Assembly: GCF_003491325.1 (NCBI RefSeq)
Contig: NZ_CP022881.1
Coordinates: forward strand, 2,108,001-2,172,000
Direction: 5' to 3'
DNA from: Staphylococcus sp. M0911
GTDB lineage: Bacteria; Bacillota; Bacilli; Staphylococcales; Staphylococcaceae
Length of the DNA: 64,000 bases
Shown here: positions 47,861 to 58,600 of the stretch, piece after piece
Layout: each line of letters starts with the position of its first letter
How positions within the stretch are numbered: the first letter of the stretch is position 1
Notes under the pieces: model-generated
Told to the model about the DNA's origin: nothing
Seen by the model: only the letters and a program-made list of their open reading frames with translations
Database searches by the model: none
Program-made: the position numbers and the translations under genes

Positions 47861-48598
47861 TTAGCTATTCTTTAAGTCTGGTGCAGCCGCGTCATCTACA
47901 TAGATTTCTACATTTGGATGTATCTTTAAAATTGTAGACGGGATATCTTTGCTTACCGGTTGATTCAATAAGTCATTTATTGCTTGTTTCTTTTTCTCTC
48001 CAAACGCTAATAAAATGATTCTTTTAGCTTTAATAATTGACTGAAGGCCCATTGATATTGCTTGCTTAGGTACTTCAGACTCATCGTTAAAGTATCTACT
48101 ATTTGCTTTAATTGTACTTTCAGTTAAATCCACGACATGCGTTTCACTTTCCAATGATGTTCCTGGCTCATTAAATCCGATATGTCCATTTTCACCAATA
48201 CCTAACAATTGAATATCGATCGGTCCTTCTGATTCAATTAATTGATTATAGCGTCTTGCTTCTTGTTCAAAATCAACTACGTCTCCATTAGGGATATGAA
48301 TCCGTTGGCGATTAAAATATGGATATTGATTAAATAATATGTCATCCATATAATAATGATAACTTTGTTCATGCTCAGGTTCTAAACCGACATATTCATC
48401 TAAATTGTACGTAGTCACTTGTGAGACATCTATTTGATTTTTCTTTAATAGTGTAACTAGACTCTGATAAACATCTGTCATAGTACCTCCTGTAGCTAAT
48501 CCTAATTTACTATCTGGGCTATAGTCCATTTGTTTAAATAACTCACAGGCAACATAAAATGATGCTAATTCTTTAGAACCTAAATTAATAATTTTCAT
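47861..48598 (-). CDS. nagB: Glucosamine-6-phosphate deaminase
   Basis: 245 residues, monomeric-type NagB as in Bacillus. Motifs: 'GLATGGTMTDVYQSL' (33-47), 'TYNLDEYVGL' with the catalytic Asp, and 'GIGENGHIGFNEPGTS' with the catalytic His. Converts glucosamine 6-phosphate to fructose 6-phosphate and ammonia. Single gene on the minus strand, divergent from the yojF-bshB2-folE2 operon. Ribosome binding site GAGGTG. Confidence 0.97.
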   Translation of the reverse strand: MKIINLGSKELASFYVACELFKQMDYSPDSKLGLATGGTMTDVYQSLVTLLKKNQIDVSQVTTYNLDEYVGLEPEHEQSYHYYMDDILFNQYPYFNRQRIHIPNGDVVDFEQEARRYNQLIESEGPIDIQLLGIGENGHIGFNEPGTSLESETHVVDLTESTIKANSRYFNDESEVPKQAISMGLQSIIKAKRIILLAFGEKKKQAINDLLNQPVSKDIPSTILKIHPNVEIYVDDAAAPDLKNS

Positions 48599-48838
48599 AA
48601 TTAATCACCTCAAAAATTTGCTATCAACCAACATAAAAACAAACCCCTTAATTACATTTGGATTATAACACGATACAACATTTTTTTAGTACTAAAGTGA
48701 TATGCCAACTTTAAAACACTGATATATATGAATAATTTTAAATTTCATAAAAGAAATTGAGCAGAGATGTACATTTATTGCGTTGTTTTTAGTAAAATAG
48801 ACTGATAAACACATTGAATGGTGTAAGGAGTGAACGTG

Positions 48839-49198
48839 TTGGAACCTATCAAATATGAAGCAGTGATGAAATTACTCACCTCTTATGAAAATAAACCCGT
48901 TTACCTACATGTTGAGACGACAAATGGTGCATATGCTAACCATTTTGATGAACGTGTATTTAATGCAGGTACTTTTTTAAGAAATATACAAGTGACTTAT
49001 GAACACGCACAACTAAAAGGCGGAGATAAAGATCCATACCGTATCGGTTTAAAACTTCGCGATGGCGGTTGGGTTTATGTTCAGGGACTAACACATTACG
49101 AAGTCAACCAAGATAACGAATGTCTCATAGCAGGATTTAATTATGAAGGGCAATTGGCTGCTACATTAGAAATTAGCGAAAAGCCATTTACTATATAG
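48839..49198 (+). CDS. YojF/DUF1806 family protein
   Basis: About 119 residues; the frame opens at GTG 48830 inside AAGGAG (48825-48830), and the TTG at 48839 (or GTG 48836) has the right spacing. The DUF1806 pattern is clear: 'VYLHVETTNGAYANHFDERVFNAG', 'YRIGLKLRDGGWVYVQGLTHYEV'. It is always found with BshB2 in Bacillus and Staphylococcus, so it is probably linked to bacillithiol metabolism, but has no proven activity. Confidence 0.85.
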   Translation: MEPIKYEAVMKLLTSYENKPVYLHVETTNGAYANHFDERVFNAGTFLRNIQVTYEHAQLKGGDKDPYRIGLKLRDGGWVYVQGLTHYEVNQDNECLIAGFNYEGQLAATLEISEKPFTI

Positions 49199-49212
49199 AG
49201 GAGGTCAAAATC

Positions 49213-49878
49213 ATGACTGATGAAAGACATGTACTCGTGATATTCCCTCATCCAGATGATGAAACCTTCTCATCTGCGGGAACCATTGCAAGCTATATTG
49301 AAGCAGGCATTCCTGTAACCTATGCTTGTTTAACACTCGGTCAAATGGGCAGAAATTTAGGTAACCCCCCATTTGCCACAAGAGAATCATTACCGGATTA
49401 TCGTGAAAAAGAATTAGAAGAGGCTGCTAAAGCGATTGGTATTACAGATTTACGCAAAATGGGATTACGAGATAAAACAGTAGAATTTGAACCCCATGAT
49501 CAAATGGATGACATGATTAAAAAATTAATTGATGAAACGAATCCTTCATTAATTATTTCATTCTATCCTAAATTCGCTGTTCACCCTGATCACGAAGCAA
49601 CTGGCGAAGCTGTAGTAAGAACTGTTGGACGCATGCCTAAAAATGAGCGTCCAAGGTTGACTTTAGTTGCATTCAGTAATGATGCGCCAGATATTTTAGG
49701 CGAGCCAGACATCCAAAACGATATTTCTAAATATAAAGACATTAAAATCAAAGCTTTTGAAGCACATGCATCACAAACTGGCCCTTTCTTAAAAGAATTA
49801 GCAAGTCCACAAGTAGATGGACAAGTTCATAGCTTTTTAGAAATCGAACCATTTTGGACATATCATTTCGAATCTTAA
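49213..49878 (+). CDS. bshB2: Bacillithiol biosynthesis deacetylase BshB2
   Basis: 221 residues, PIG-L/LmbE zinc deacetylase family. The metal and catalytic set is visible: 'FPHPDDETFS' (His-Pro-Asp-Asp) near residue 12 and 'HPDHEATGEAV' with the third ligand near 124. It removes acetyl from GlcNAc-malate (or bacillithiol conjugates). The ribosome binding site GAGGAGGTC overlaps the yojF stop, so they form an operon that continues into folE2. Confidence 0.93.
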   Translation: MTDERHVLVIFPHPDDETFSSAGTIASYIEAGIPVTYACLTLGQMGRNLGNPPFATRESLPDYREKELEEAAKAIGITDLRKMGLRDKTVEFEPHDQMDDMIKKLIDETNPSLIISFYPKFAVHPDHEATGEAVVRTVGRMPKNERPRLTLVAFSNDAPDILGEPDIQNDISKYKDIKIKAFEAHASQTGPFLKELASPQVDGQVHSFLEIEPFWTYHFES

Positions 49879-49890
49879 TGGAGGTTAACA

Positions 49891-50769
49891 ATGACAGAAT
49901 TTGATTTATCTACACGAGAAGGCCGATGGAAACATTTTGGTTCTGTTGACCCTATCGAAGGTACGAAACCAACTACCAAAAATGAAATGACTGATCTACA
50001 AAGCACACACAAAAACTTCTTATTTGAAATAGAAGAAGTAGGTATTAAAAATTTAACCTATCCTGTATTGATTGATCAATTTCAAACAGCAGGTACATTT
50101 AGCTTTTCAACAAGTTTAAATAAAGATGAAAAAGGTATTAATATGAGCCGTATCTTAGAAAGTGTTGAAAAGCATTATAATAATGGTATTGAATTAGAAT
50201 TTAATACGCTCTATCAAGTATTAAGAACATTACAAGAAAAGATGAACCAAAACGCAGCAGGTGTGGATGTTAGTGGCAAATGGTTCTTTGACCGCTTTAG
50301 TCCGGTAACCCAAATTAAAGCCATTGGAAATGCTGATGTCACTTATGGTTTAGCAATTGAAGGTACTAAAGTAACGCGCAAAGAATTAACAATTCAAGCG
50401 GCCGTTACGACGTTATGTCCATGTTCAAAAGAAATCAGTGAATACTCAGCACATAATCAACGTGGTATCGTTACAGTGAAAACGTATTTAAATAAAGATG
50501 ACATTGTCATTGATGATTATAAAGATAAAATTTTAGATGCGATGGAGGCAAATGCAAGCTCCGTACTTTATCCAATTTTAAAACGACCTGACGAAAAACG
50601 TGTCACGGAACGTGCTTATGAAAATCCACGTTTTGTTGAAGACTTAATCCGATTAATAGCAGCTGATTTAGTTGAATTTGATTGGATAGAAGGCTTTGAT
50701 ATCGAATGTCGTAACGAAGAATCCATACATCAACATGATGCTTTTGCGCGTTTAAAATATAGAAAATAA
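49891..50769 (+). CDS. folE2: GTP cyclohydrolase FolE2 (GCYH-IB)
   Basis: 292 residues, T-fold enzyme of the COG1469 family. The metal-binding Cys lies in '[20 protein letters not shown]', and a conserved Glu in '[12 protein letters not shown]'. It makes dihydroneopterin triphosphate for folate, and unlike FolE1 can use metals other than zinc. It is the third gene of yojF-bshB2-folE2; the link of bacillithiol and a metal-flexible folate enzyme suggests adaptation to zinc shortage (inference). Confidence 0.95.
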   Translation: MTEFDLSTREGRWKHFGSVDPIEGTKPTTKNEMTDLQSTHKNFLFEIEEVGIKNLTYPVLIDQFQTAGTFSFSTSLNKDEKGINMSRILESVEKHYNNGIELEFNTLYQVLRTLQEKMNQNAAGVDVSGKWFFDRFSPVTQIKAIGNADVTYGLAIEGTKVTRKELTIQAAVTTLCPCSKEISEYSAHNQRGIVTVKTYLNKDDIVIDDYKDKILDAMEANASSVLYPILKRPDEKRVTERAYENPRFVEDLIRLIAADLVEFDWIEGFDIECRNEESIHQHDAFARLKYRK

Positions 50770-50775
50770 TAAAAG

Positions 50776-50823
50776 AAATGCAGTACTTCCAAATATATCA
50801 ATTTGGGAAGTACTGCATTTTTT
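50776..50823. terminator. Bidirectional terminator between folE2 and the MFS gene
   Basis: AAATGCAGTACTTCC (50776-50790) pairs perfectly with GGAAGTACTGCATTT (50806-50820), with A and T runs outside. Confidence 0.93.
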
Positions 50824-52123
50824 ATTTTGTCATATGCATTTTCTTTTCACCTGGTCTAACAAAGCACATTGCAATGATACTAATTAATGATGCAACCACT
50901 GCAGATACAAACATTGAAGAGTAGCCATAAGATGCTACTAAATAGCCTGTTAATGTTGGCGCAATGACCGTTGCAGTATTAACAAAGAAATGTGTAATAC
51001 CTCCGTATGTACCTGTATTGTTAGGTGTTGTATCAATAATTACAGCCCAATATACGGCATTAGGTAAGAAAATAAATGCGTTTCCAATCATCATTAAAAT
51101 CATGACCGCTACAATACTATGTGTAAATGGAATGATTAAAAAGCATGTAGCAGCGCAAATCATACCTGCTATTGAAAGTCCAGATCTCGCAATACGTAGA
51201 CTTCCTGTCTTTTTTCTAAACCAATCTGATAATTGACCACCGAAGTAAGCTGTAAAGACTGCCCCAATCCATGGAATCATACCTAAATACCATAATGAAT
51301 GGATTTCAAAATGATATTCATCCTGTAAATATTTAGGCGTCCAAGTTAAAATAAGAAAGTTAACATATTGGAAACCAAAATAACCTAACATATTACAAAT
51401 TAACGTTGTACTTGTAAAAAAATGATACCATTTTTCTTTAGATTGTTCTGTATCAACTGTCTTTTCGACATTTAAACTATCCTCAGTAGATCGAATAGAT
51501 TGTAATTCTTCTTCAGAAATTCTTTTATTATCTTCAGGGTAATCTGTAAATACCATAGACCAAACAACTACCCAAATCAGGCCTAATATCCCTAGCAAGA
51601 TAAATAGTAAACGCCAATTAGAAATTGTTAAAAAACCTGAAACAATGGGTGCTGTAATGAGTGCACCTAATGGTACACCGATTAATCCTAATGCAGATAA
51701 TAAACCTCTTTCTTTAGGCGCAGCCCAATTGGCATTGGTTTTACTAATTGTAGAAAAAATAGGCCCTTCAGCCACACCAAACATGACACGCAACATGCCG
51801 AATCCTGCTAAAGCAGAACCTCCAAATACTGCAATACCTAATTCACCAGCAAATGCCATAGCAATTTCTACTAATGACCAAGCAGTTCCTGCTACAATCC
51901 ATACAAATTTCGGTCCTTTTTTATCCGCTGTAATACCCCCTAACAGCGAACCAAACATATAACCATAACCAAAATATCCTAGAATAGAGCCCCAAGCAAT
52001 CGTATCAAAACCAAATTCTTTGATAATATCCTCTTGAGCGTATGAAATAGCACCCCTATCAATATAATTAATCATTGTCATAATGACAATCATCGTAATA
52101 ATAAAATAGCGATAACGCTTCAT
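50822..52123 (-). CDS. MFS transporter, anion:cation symporter-like (GudP/hexuronate type)
   Basis: 433 residues from the ATG at 52123 (AAGGGGTGGG upstream; the frame opens at 52141). Twelve helices with ACS-family features: 'INYIDRGAISYAQEDI' in helix 1, 'GGITADKKGPKFVW' between helices 2 and 3, 'GVAEGPIFSTISK' in helix 5. Members import organic acids such as glucarate or hexuronates. The substrate is not determinable; no catabolic genes are adjacent. Confidence 0.87.
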   Translation of the reverse strand: MKRYRYFIITMIVIMTMINYIDRGAISYAQEDIIKEFGFDTIAWGSILGYFGYGYMFGSLLGGITADKKGPKFVWIVAGTAWSLVEIAMAFAGELGIAVFGGSALAGFGMLRVMFGVAEGPIFSTISKTNANWAAPKERGLLSALGLIGVPLGALITAPIVSGFLTISNWRLLFILLGILGLIWVVVWSMVFTDYPEDNKRISEEELQSIRSTEDSLNVEKTVDTEQSKEKWYHFFTSTTLICNMLGYFGFQYVNFLILTWTPKYLQDEYHFEIHSLWYLGMIPWIGAVFTAYFGGQLSDWFRKKTGSLRIARSGLSIAGMICAATCFLIIPFTHSIVAVMILMMIGNAFIFLPNAVYWAVIIDTTPNNTGTYGGITHFFVNTATVIAPTLTGYLVASYGYSSMFVSAVVASLISIIAMCFVRPGEKKMHMTK

Positions 52124-52274
52124 TATGTCCCACCCCTTCATGAACTTTTACACTCGTTAGTAGTGTAGCATAGTTGTAATTGGAAGCGATACCATAAATA
52201 GTTAGAATTTTAAAATAATTAGAAAAAAAGCGAAATGTTGTATGCATTAATATATTTATATGCAATAAACATGT

Positions 52275-52280
52275 TATAAT
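52275..52280 (+). promoter_or_regulatory. Predicted -10 of the Sdr glycosyltransferase gene
   Basis: A consensus TATAAT lies 34 bases before the ATG at 52314; the region where the -35 is expected is AT-only and weak. GAGGT (52303-52307) is the ribosome binding site. Confidence 0.4.
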
Positions 52281-52313
52281 TAATGAAAAATATACTAAAT
52301 ATGAGGTATTTAT

Positions 52314-53798
52314 ATGAATTATTTTGTAGGTTTTAATTTAGGAAGTACAATTACAGGGATTGAGAAAGCTTTAATCAATCGTCTTTATCTATTTAAAAAA
52401 GCAGGATTACCAGCTAAATGTGTTTTTATTAAATGGAATCGTTTTATAGCAAAATAGCATAGTGATTTTATCAATAAAGAAGATATGATAAATATGTATG
52501 ATTATTTTCAAGAAGTAGATAACATTACCGAATCATATCATTTCGATTGGATATCGTATTGGGAAAATGAATGTAATTATGATATAGAATATGTTCCAAA
52601 TACGAACGATGTAAGGGTCTATAATAATGGCACTTTCATTATTTATGCTCATTTTTTCACTCCAAAGCGTAAGCAAATCGACTATATTAACTATTTTGAT
52701 AAAAACAGAAGAAAAGTTAAAAGAGAATTTTATGATGTACGTGGCTTTTTAAGTTGCACAAGACTATTAACTGGAAAACAAAATACTGTTTATGAATCCT
52801 ATCATAATATCAATGGTGAAATTTTAATCGAAAAATATTATCATAATAATTCTGAAAAAGATGTCTTAGATTTAATTGTCTTACAAAATCATAATAAAAA
52901 TCATTATTTTAATAATGAAAATGAATTAGTAGCATATTTCATTGAAAGTATTTATCAAAAAGGAGATATGTTTTTTAGTGATAAGAACTTACATACTGCA
53001 CCTTCATTTAATTTAACTAATCCTAAAATACCTGTAGTAGCTGTTTTACATAATACACACGTGAAAAATGCAAATGAAATTGAAACTTCCAACTATAAAA
53101 ATTCTTACAAACACTTATTTAGCAATTTGCCAAGATATAAAGCAATTATAGCTTCTACTGTAGATCAAAAAGAAGATGTTACTAAGCGAATCAATAATGC
53201 AATACCTGTTGTCAATATACCTGTTGGATTTACTAACATTACTTTAACGAATCCAAAAAAAGTTGAACCAAAAAAACTCATCGCTGTTGCAAGGTACTCA
53301 CCGGAAAAGCAACTTGACCATCAAATTAGATTAGTTGAAAAATTAAAAGATACTTATCCTCAAATAGAATTACATATGTTTGGTTTTGGTATGGAAACTG
53401 AAAAATTACAGACAATGATAAAAGAAAAAAATTTAGAAAAACATGTATTTTTACGAGGTTTCTTAAATTCATTAGAAGAAGAATACAAAAATGCTTACTT
53501 ATGTTTAATAACTAGTAATATGGAAGGATTTAACTTAGCTTTATTAGAATGTTTAGCTCATGGAATACCTGCAGTTAGTTATGATATGAAGTATGGTCCT
53601 AAAGAAATGATTAATAATGGTGAAAATGGCTATTTAATTGAAAAAGATAATGAAGATGCATTATACGAAAAAGTAAAATATCTATTAGATCATCCTAAAC
53701 TGCAACACGAATTTTCACTAAATAGCATAAAAGTTGCCAATCATTTTTCTGAAGATCATTTAATTAAACAATGGCAATCCTTCCTTAAAACGTTATAA
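52314..53798 (+). pseudogene. sdgB: SdgB-like Sdr-protein glycosyltransferase, interrupted by an amber codon
   Basis: Reading from the ATG at 52314 (GAGGT at 52303) gives 'MNYFVGFNLGSTITGIEKA...', matching the start of S. aureus SdgB. Codon 48 (52455-52457) is TAG; the frame then continues in register to 53798 with no other stop, for about 494 codons in all, the normal family length. The downstream part has a GT4 pattern ('KLIAVARYSPEKQLDHQIRLVEKL', 'TSNMEGFNLALLECLAHGIP'). A restart at 52485 would lose the N-terminal part of the first Rossmann domain and has poor start signals. The intact enzyme adds GlcNAc to Ser-Asp repeats of Sdr proteins such as the one encoded at 55608. Confidence 0.85.
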
Positions 53799-53813
53799 TT
53801 TCTAGCAATCATA

Positions 53814-53850
53814 AAAATTCCCAAGATACATTTTGTACCTTGGGAATTTT
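53814..53850. terminator. Bidirectional terminator between the glycosyltransferase and the next gene
   Basis: AAAATTCCCAAG (53814-53825) and CTTGGGAATTTT (53839-53850) are perfect inverted repeats flanked by A/T. Confidence 0.9.
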
Positions 53851-53858
53851 ATTATCCT

Positions 53859-55475
53859 TTAATCCTTAAAAGCTTTTTGATATTGAACATAACCAGAAAC
53901 ATAATGTTCTATATCATCAATTCTAACTCTATAACCGTGATGTTTTATAAAGAAACTACCTAATATTCTAGCTGGATTTTTAAAATACATAGCTAATTCT
54001 GGATAGAAAAAGCCTGTTCTTTGATAATCTGCTCTTATATGGATAATATCAATTAATTTCTGTTCATCTATTAATGATTCAACTAATTCTTCATGTCCTT
54101 CTTGTTTGGCTTTTTGAATCAATCTATATGTGGCCATTAACATTTCTAAAAATGTTGGGAAAGTAGTTTCACGATTTTTAATATAATCTAAATGCGTGCT
54201 TACATTTTTAATTCCAAACTCAAAATATTTAGCTTCTGGATTAATTTGTACTAGTTCATTAGTACAGTATCCTAACCAGTGGTCATGATATTTCCAATAA
54301 TCTTTAGCAATAAATTGATCAACTAAACTTTTAACTGTATTCAACCATTGTTCATTATGGTCTTGTTGATATAGTCGCATTAATGCTAACGCTGCCTCAC
54401 CATCATAATAAACAATTCTAAATTTCTCTTTAACAGGTAAATCAGGATAGTTTAATACATGAGTAGTATCCCACGTATTTTCATCTATCATAGTTAATAT
54501 GCCATTAGCCACCTTTTGTGCTGCTTCAAGGAATCTTTCATTATTGTGTTCTTTTAAATATTCACATACTGCAAATATAAATGATGCATTTTGTCCTAAT
54601 TTAATCTCATTTATATTTTTTGTATCATCAAATACATATGCATTGCCATTACTTTCATATATATAATTGTCGATGATATAATTAATAGCTTTTTCTGTTG
54701 AATTTAGTGGTTCTCCTAAATAGTTTAATCCTTCAATTAACGCGTATGTAGATGAAGAATGTCGTAAAATATTATAAAATCCTATTTTTTTATCAAAATG
54801 TGGTAAATATCCGTAATTATATCTACCACTATCTTCCATCATATCATCTAAAAAGCGAGTACTACTTTTTATCAATTTATCTATCTCATTACTCAAATCG
54901 TCTATTTTTCTTAAGCCTTTTCGATAGCCTTTCGAATGCAACTCATAAACTTCTTCGTCATCTAAAAAGTATGATTTAGTATAAAATTTAGTGACCTCTT
55001 TACCTTTATATAAATCCTCAGAAAATGGTCTTTTATAATTAGTATATTTACGCATATAGTTATTAATATTGTCTTCAGATAAATAAAATTCTTTAGTCTC
55101 TTTAGATGGTCTTACAAATGCATTTACATTAATTTCCTCAGGTAAAAAAGTGATATTCCAATTTGAGTCAAGAGCAATACCATATTCAATATAATTTCGT
55201 CTAGTTGTAATCAAATCATTTTTCAGTTCATTAAATGGTACATTATCAAAATGCGTAACAATATCAACTTTAATCCATGTTGGATATACAGCTGCCTTTT
55301 TCTTGTATTTTTGACATAATTTATTAATCTCACGTTCTAAATAAGTAGTTTTCTTTAAAAGCTTCACCTGAGCTTTAACATTAGGTTTCCCTAAACTAAC
55401 AAACGCATAACCTTCAATATTTTCTTTATCATTAATAAACTCTACTAATTTTCTTATTTTTCTTTCAATATCCAT
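53859..55475 (-). CDS. Predicted helical-barrel (glycoside-hydrolase-like) protein of the Sdr locus
   Basis: 538 residues from the ATG at 55475, placed after ATGGAGGTTAAT; the frame opens at 55496. No signal peptide, so cytoplasmic. The first 150 residues form an alpha/beta section; the rest is strongly helical with repeating paired helices ('RFLEAAQKVANGILTMI', 'YDGEAALALMRLYQQDHNEQWLNTVKSLVDQF', 'DHWLGYCTNELV'), as in (alpha/alpha)6 barrels. I do not know its activity. Similar genes accompany sdr glycosylation genes in S. aureus (from memory), so a role in Sdr modification is possible. Confidence 0.75.
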   Translation of the reverse strand: MDIERKIRKLVEFINDKENIEGYAFVSLGKPNVKAQVKLLKKTTYLEREINKLCQKYKKKAAVYPTWIKVDIVTHFDNVPFNELKNDLITTRRNYIEYGIALDSNWNITFLPEEINVNAFVRPSKETKEFYLSEDNINNYMRKYTNYKRPFSEDLYKGKEVTKFYTKSYFLDDEEVYELHSKGYRKGLRKIDDLSNEIDKLIKSSTRFLDDMMEDSGRYNYGYLPHFDKKIGFYNILRHSSSTYALIEGLNYLGEPLNSTEKAINYIIDNYIYESNGNAYVFDDTKNINEIKLGQNASFIFAVCEYLKEHNNERFLEAAQKVANGILTMIDENTWDTTHVLNYPDLPVKEKFRIVYYDGEAALALMRLYQQDHNEQWLNTVKSLVDQFIAKDYWKYHDHWLGYCTNELVQINPEAKYFEFGIKNVSTHLDYIKNRETTFPTFLEMLMATYRLIQKAKQEGHEELVESLIDEQKLIDIIHIRADYQRTGFFYPELAMYFKNPARILGSFFIKHHGYRVRIDDIEHYVSGYVQYQKAFKD

Positions 55476-55545
55476 ATTAACCTCCATATTACACATATAT
55501 CATAATCAATTATATCAATTATTAATATTTTAGTGTAATTTTCAA

Positions 55546-55576
55546 ATAAAACCAGGCCAAAATGACCTGGTTTTAT
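55546..55576. terminator. sdrC terminator
   Basis: ATAAAACCAGG (55546-55556) pairs with CCTGGTTTTAT (55566-55576). It lies directly after the sdrC stop. Confidence 0.9.
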
Positions 55577-55607
55577 CCATAATTATATATTTAACACAGA
55601 TTAGATA

Positions 55608-58600
55608 TTACTTGTTATCTGCATCTTTTTTACGACGTCTACCAAATAAGAATAGAGATCCTAATGCCGCGAATAATGAACCGAATAAAGTAGCATTGTT
55701 TTGATTAGAGTCATCACCCGTTTCAGGTAATGCATCATCTCCATGCTCTTTATCTGCATCGCTATCTGAGTCGGAATCGCTGTCTGAATCTGAGTCACTG
55801 TCGGAATCAGAATCGCTATCTGAGTCGGAGTCGCTATCTGAATCAGAATCGCTATCTGAGTCGGAATCGCTGTCTGAGTCTGAGTCGCTATCTGAGTCTG
55901 AATCGCTGTCTGAATCTGAGTCGCTATCTGAATCGGAATCGCTGTCTGAATCAGAATCGCTATCTGAGTCGGAATCGCTGTCTGAGTCTGAGTCGCTATC
56001 TGAGTCGGAGTCGCTGTCTGAATCTGAGTCGCTATCTGAATCGGAATCACTGTCTGAGTCTGAATCGCTGTCTGAATCTGAGTCGCTATCTGAGTCAGAA
56101 TCACTGTCTGAGTCGCTGTCTGAATCGGAATCGCTGTCTGAGTCTGAGTCGCTATCTGAATCTGAGTCACTGTCTGAATCGGAGTCACTGTCTGAATCTG
56201 AGTCGCTATCTGAATCGGAATCACTGTCTGAGTCTGAATCGCTGTCTGAATCTGAGTCGCTATCTGAGTCAGAATCACTGTCTGAGTCGCTGTCTGAATC
56301 GGAATCGCTGTCTGAGTCGGAGTCACTATCTGAGTCTGAGTCACTATCTGAATCGGAATCACTATCTGAGTCGGAGTCGCTATCTGAATCAGAATCGCTA
56401 TCTGAGTCGGAGTCACTATCTGAGTCACTGTCTGAATCTGAGTCACTATCTGAGTCGGAGTCGCTGTCGGAATCTGAGTCGCTATCTGAATCTGAGTCAC
56501 TGTCTGAGTCTGAATCACTGTCTGAGTCTGAATCACTATCTGAATCTGAGTCGCTATCTGAGTCGGAATCGCTATCTGAGTCGGAGTCGCTGTCTGAGTC
56601 TGAATCACTATCTGAATCTTCTTCGAAGTAACCATTGTCTATTGTGAAATCATCATGATCTTTAATAGTTACATGTACATCTTCCCCATCAGCATCTTTA
56701 TCATCATCACTAGAATCTACTTTAGTTTGTGTTAAGTTTGCTGGTTTATCAAAATGAACAACGTAATCACCATTATCTAAATTATCAAAACGGTATTTAC
56801 CATTTTCATCTGTTGTTGTTGTTTGAAGCACGTTACCATCTTTGTCTTTTAATGTAACAGTTACACCAGGAATTCCTTTTTCAGTATCATCTTGTTTACC
56901 GTCTTTGTTTGTATCTAACCAAACATAATCACCTAAACTATATTTTGGTGTTTTATAGAAACCACTATCTAATGTCCAGTTATCTGCATCTTTAATCACA
57001 CCAGTAGTAGTTAAGCCATCTGAATCGACACTATCATCTGTACCAGCATTTGCTGTTGTTGGTGTATAACCTTCTGGAGTTGAGAATTCAACTGTGTACG
57101 TCCCATTTGTTAAGTCATTAAATTGATATTTACCAGTGGAATCTGTAGTAGTACGATCTAATTCTTTTCCATTAGCATCTTTAAGGATGACGTATACACC
57201 TTGAATACCTTTTTCATCAGCATCTTGTTTACCGTCTTTATTCGTATCTTCCCATACGTAATCACCTAATGAATATTTTTTTAAATCTCCATTAGCAGTG
57301 GAAGATCCTGCAGCAGTTGAATAAGAGTTAGACCAAGTATAAATTTTTTCATTAGTATCTAAACGGTAATCAATTTTACCATTCGTATCATTTGCTGTAT
57401 CTAGAGGATAGGCAACTTGTTCAATAATATATTGCTTATTACTACTTCTTGCTCCGTTTAATAAATCAACAGTTGCAGTTTGATTGTTATTACTGTAATT
57501 AATTTTAAAATTACTAGTTACGTCCTTAAGATTAGATGTATCTGGTGTAAAACTATCTACAAATTGGTTTTGATCTGTTACTTCATAGATTTTGAAGTTA
57601 TTTTTAGTTGGATCGAATTTAAATCCCGTTAGGTTTGTAGTAAATATTTCTTTCGTAAATGTTGATTTAGGTTGGTTAATGTAAGCTGTCATATGACGTG
57701 CTAATGTACCATTTTCAATATAATTTGTACTTGTAATGATAGGTGCATTCTCTTTATTACCATAATCCACAATAACATCTTTAGAATATGATTGATTACC
57801 TAAAGTGACTTGCATTGGATAAGCCGTTTTATCAGTTGTTGCATTTTCACGTTTAGCAAACGTAATCTGTTCAAAACTACCTTTAATATTATTATATTGA
57901 TCAACGTAGTTAGTAAATGTATAAGTAGTTGAATTAGTATTACTATCGTAAATACCTTTAGCAACTAATCCACCATTTGCATCATATAAATTCTGTTGAG
58001 TAGAAGGTAAACTTACTGAACCAGGACGGAAGTAGTCACCGTATTGGAAAGTCATTTGATCGCCTTCATGTACATCATCATCGATTGTATAATCTGCTTT
58101 TAATTTTAAAACATCACTTGATGTAGCCCAGAATTCTTTTTGTCCTGTTTGAGGATTTGTATGTCCTTTATCAATAGCTATATCGATATTAGAAAAATGA
58201 ACTTTATCATTTACATTTGTACCTTGTCTTACTGCTGCTAATTTTTTAATACCTAAACGATTAACAGGTTTTGGTGTTGATGTAGTTGAACGTGGTGTAG
58301 CATACGTTGTTGTTGAATCTTTTTTATTTGAATAATCTTGAGCTAGTGCACTTAATAATGTTGTTTCATCAAGATTCTTATAATCTAAATCTAAGTTTTC
58401 AACTTGTGCTTTTGCATCTTCTTTACTTGTGTTATTTGTATCAGCAATATAATTCGTTAAAGCTTCTTGTTTATCTTCAGTTGTTGATGCATTTTGAACA
58501 TTATTTACTACTGTATCAAATTCTTGTGTTGTATTTGCTTCTGGTGAATTTTGAGTTTGAGTTGTTGGTTGAGTTGATTGTTCTGTAGTTGTTTCTTGAG

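Noticed and set aside
55661-56647. Long open frames of about 300 codons on both strands across the SD repeat (rich in TQI/TQT or NRYLS words)
   Set aside because: They arise from the 6- and 18-base periodicity of the SD tract and are shadows of sdrC, without start signals.
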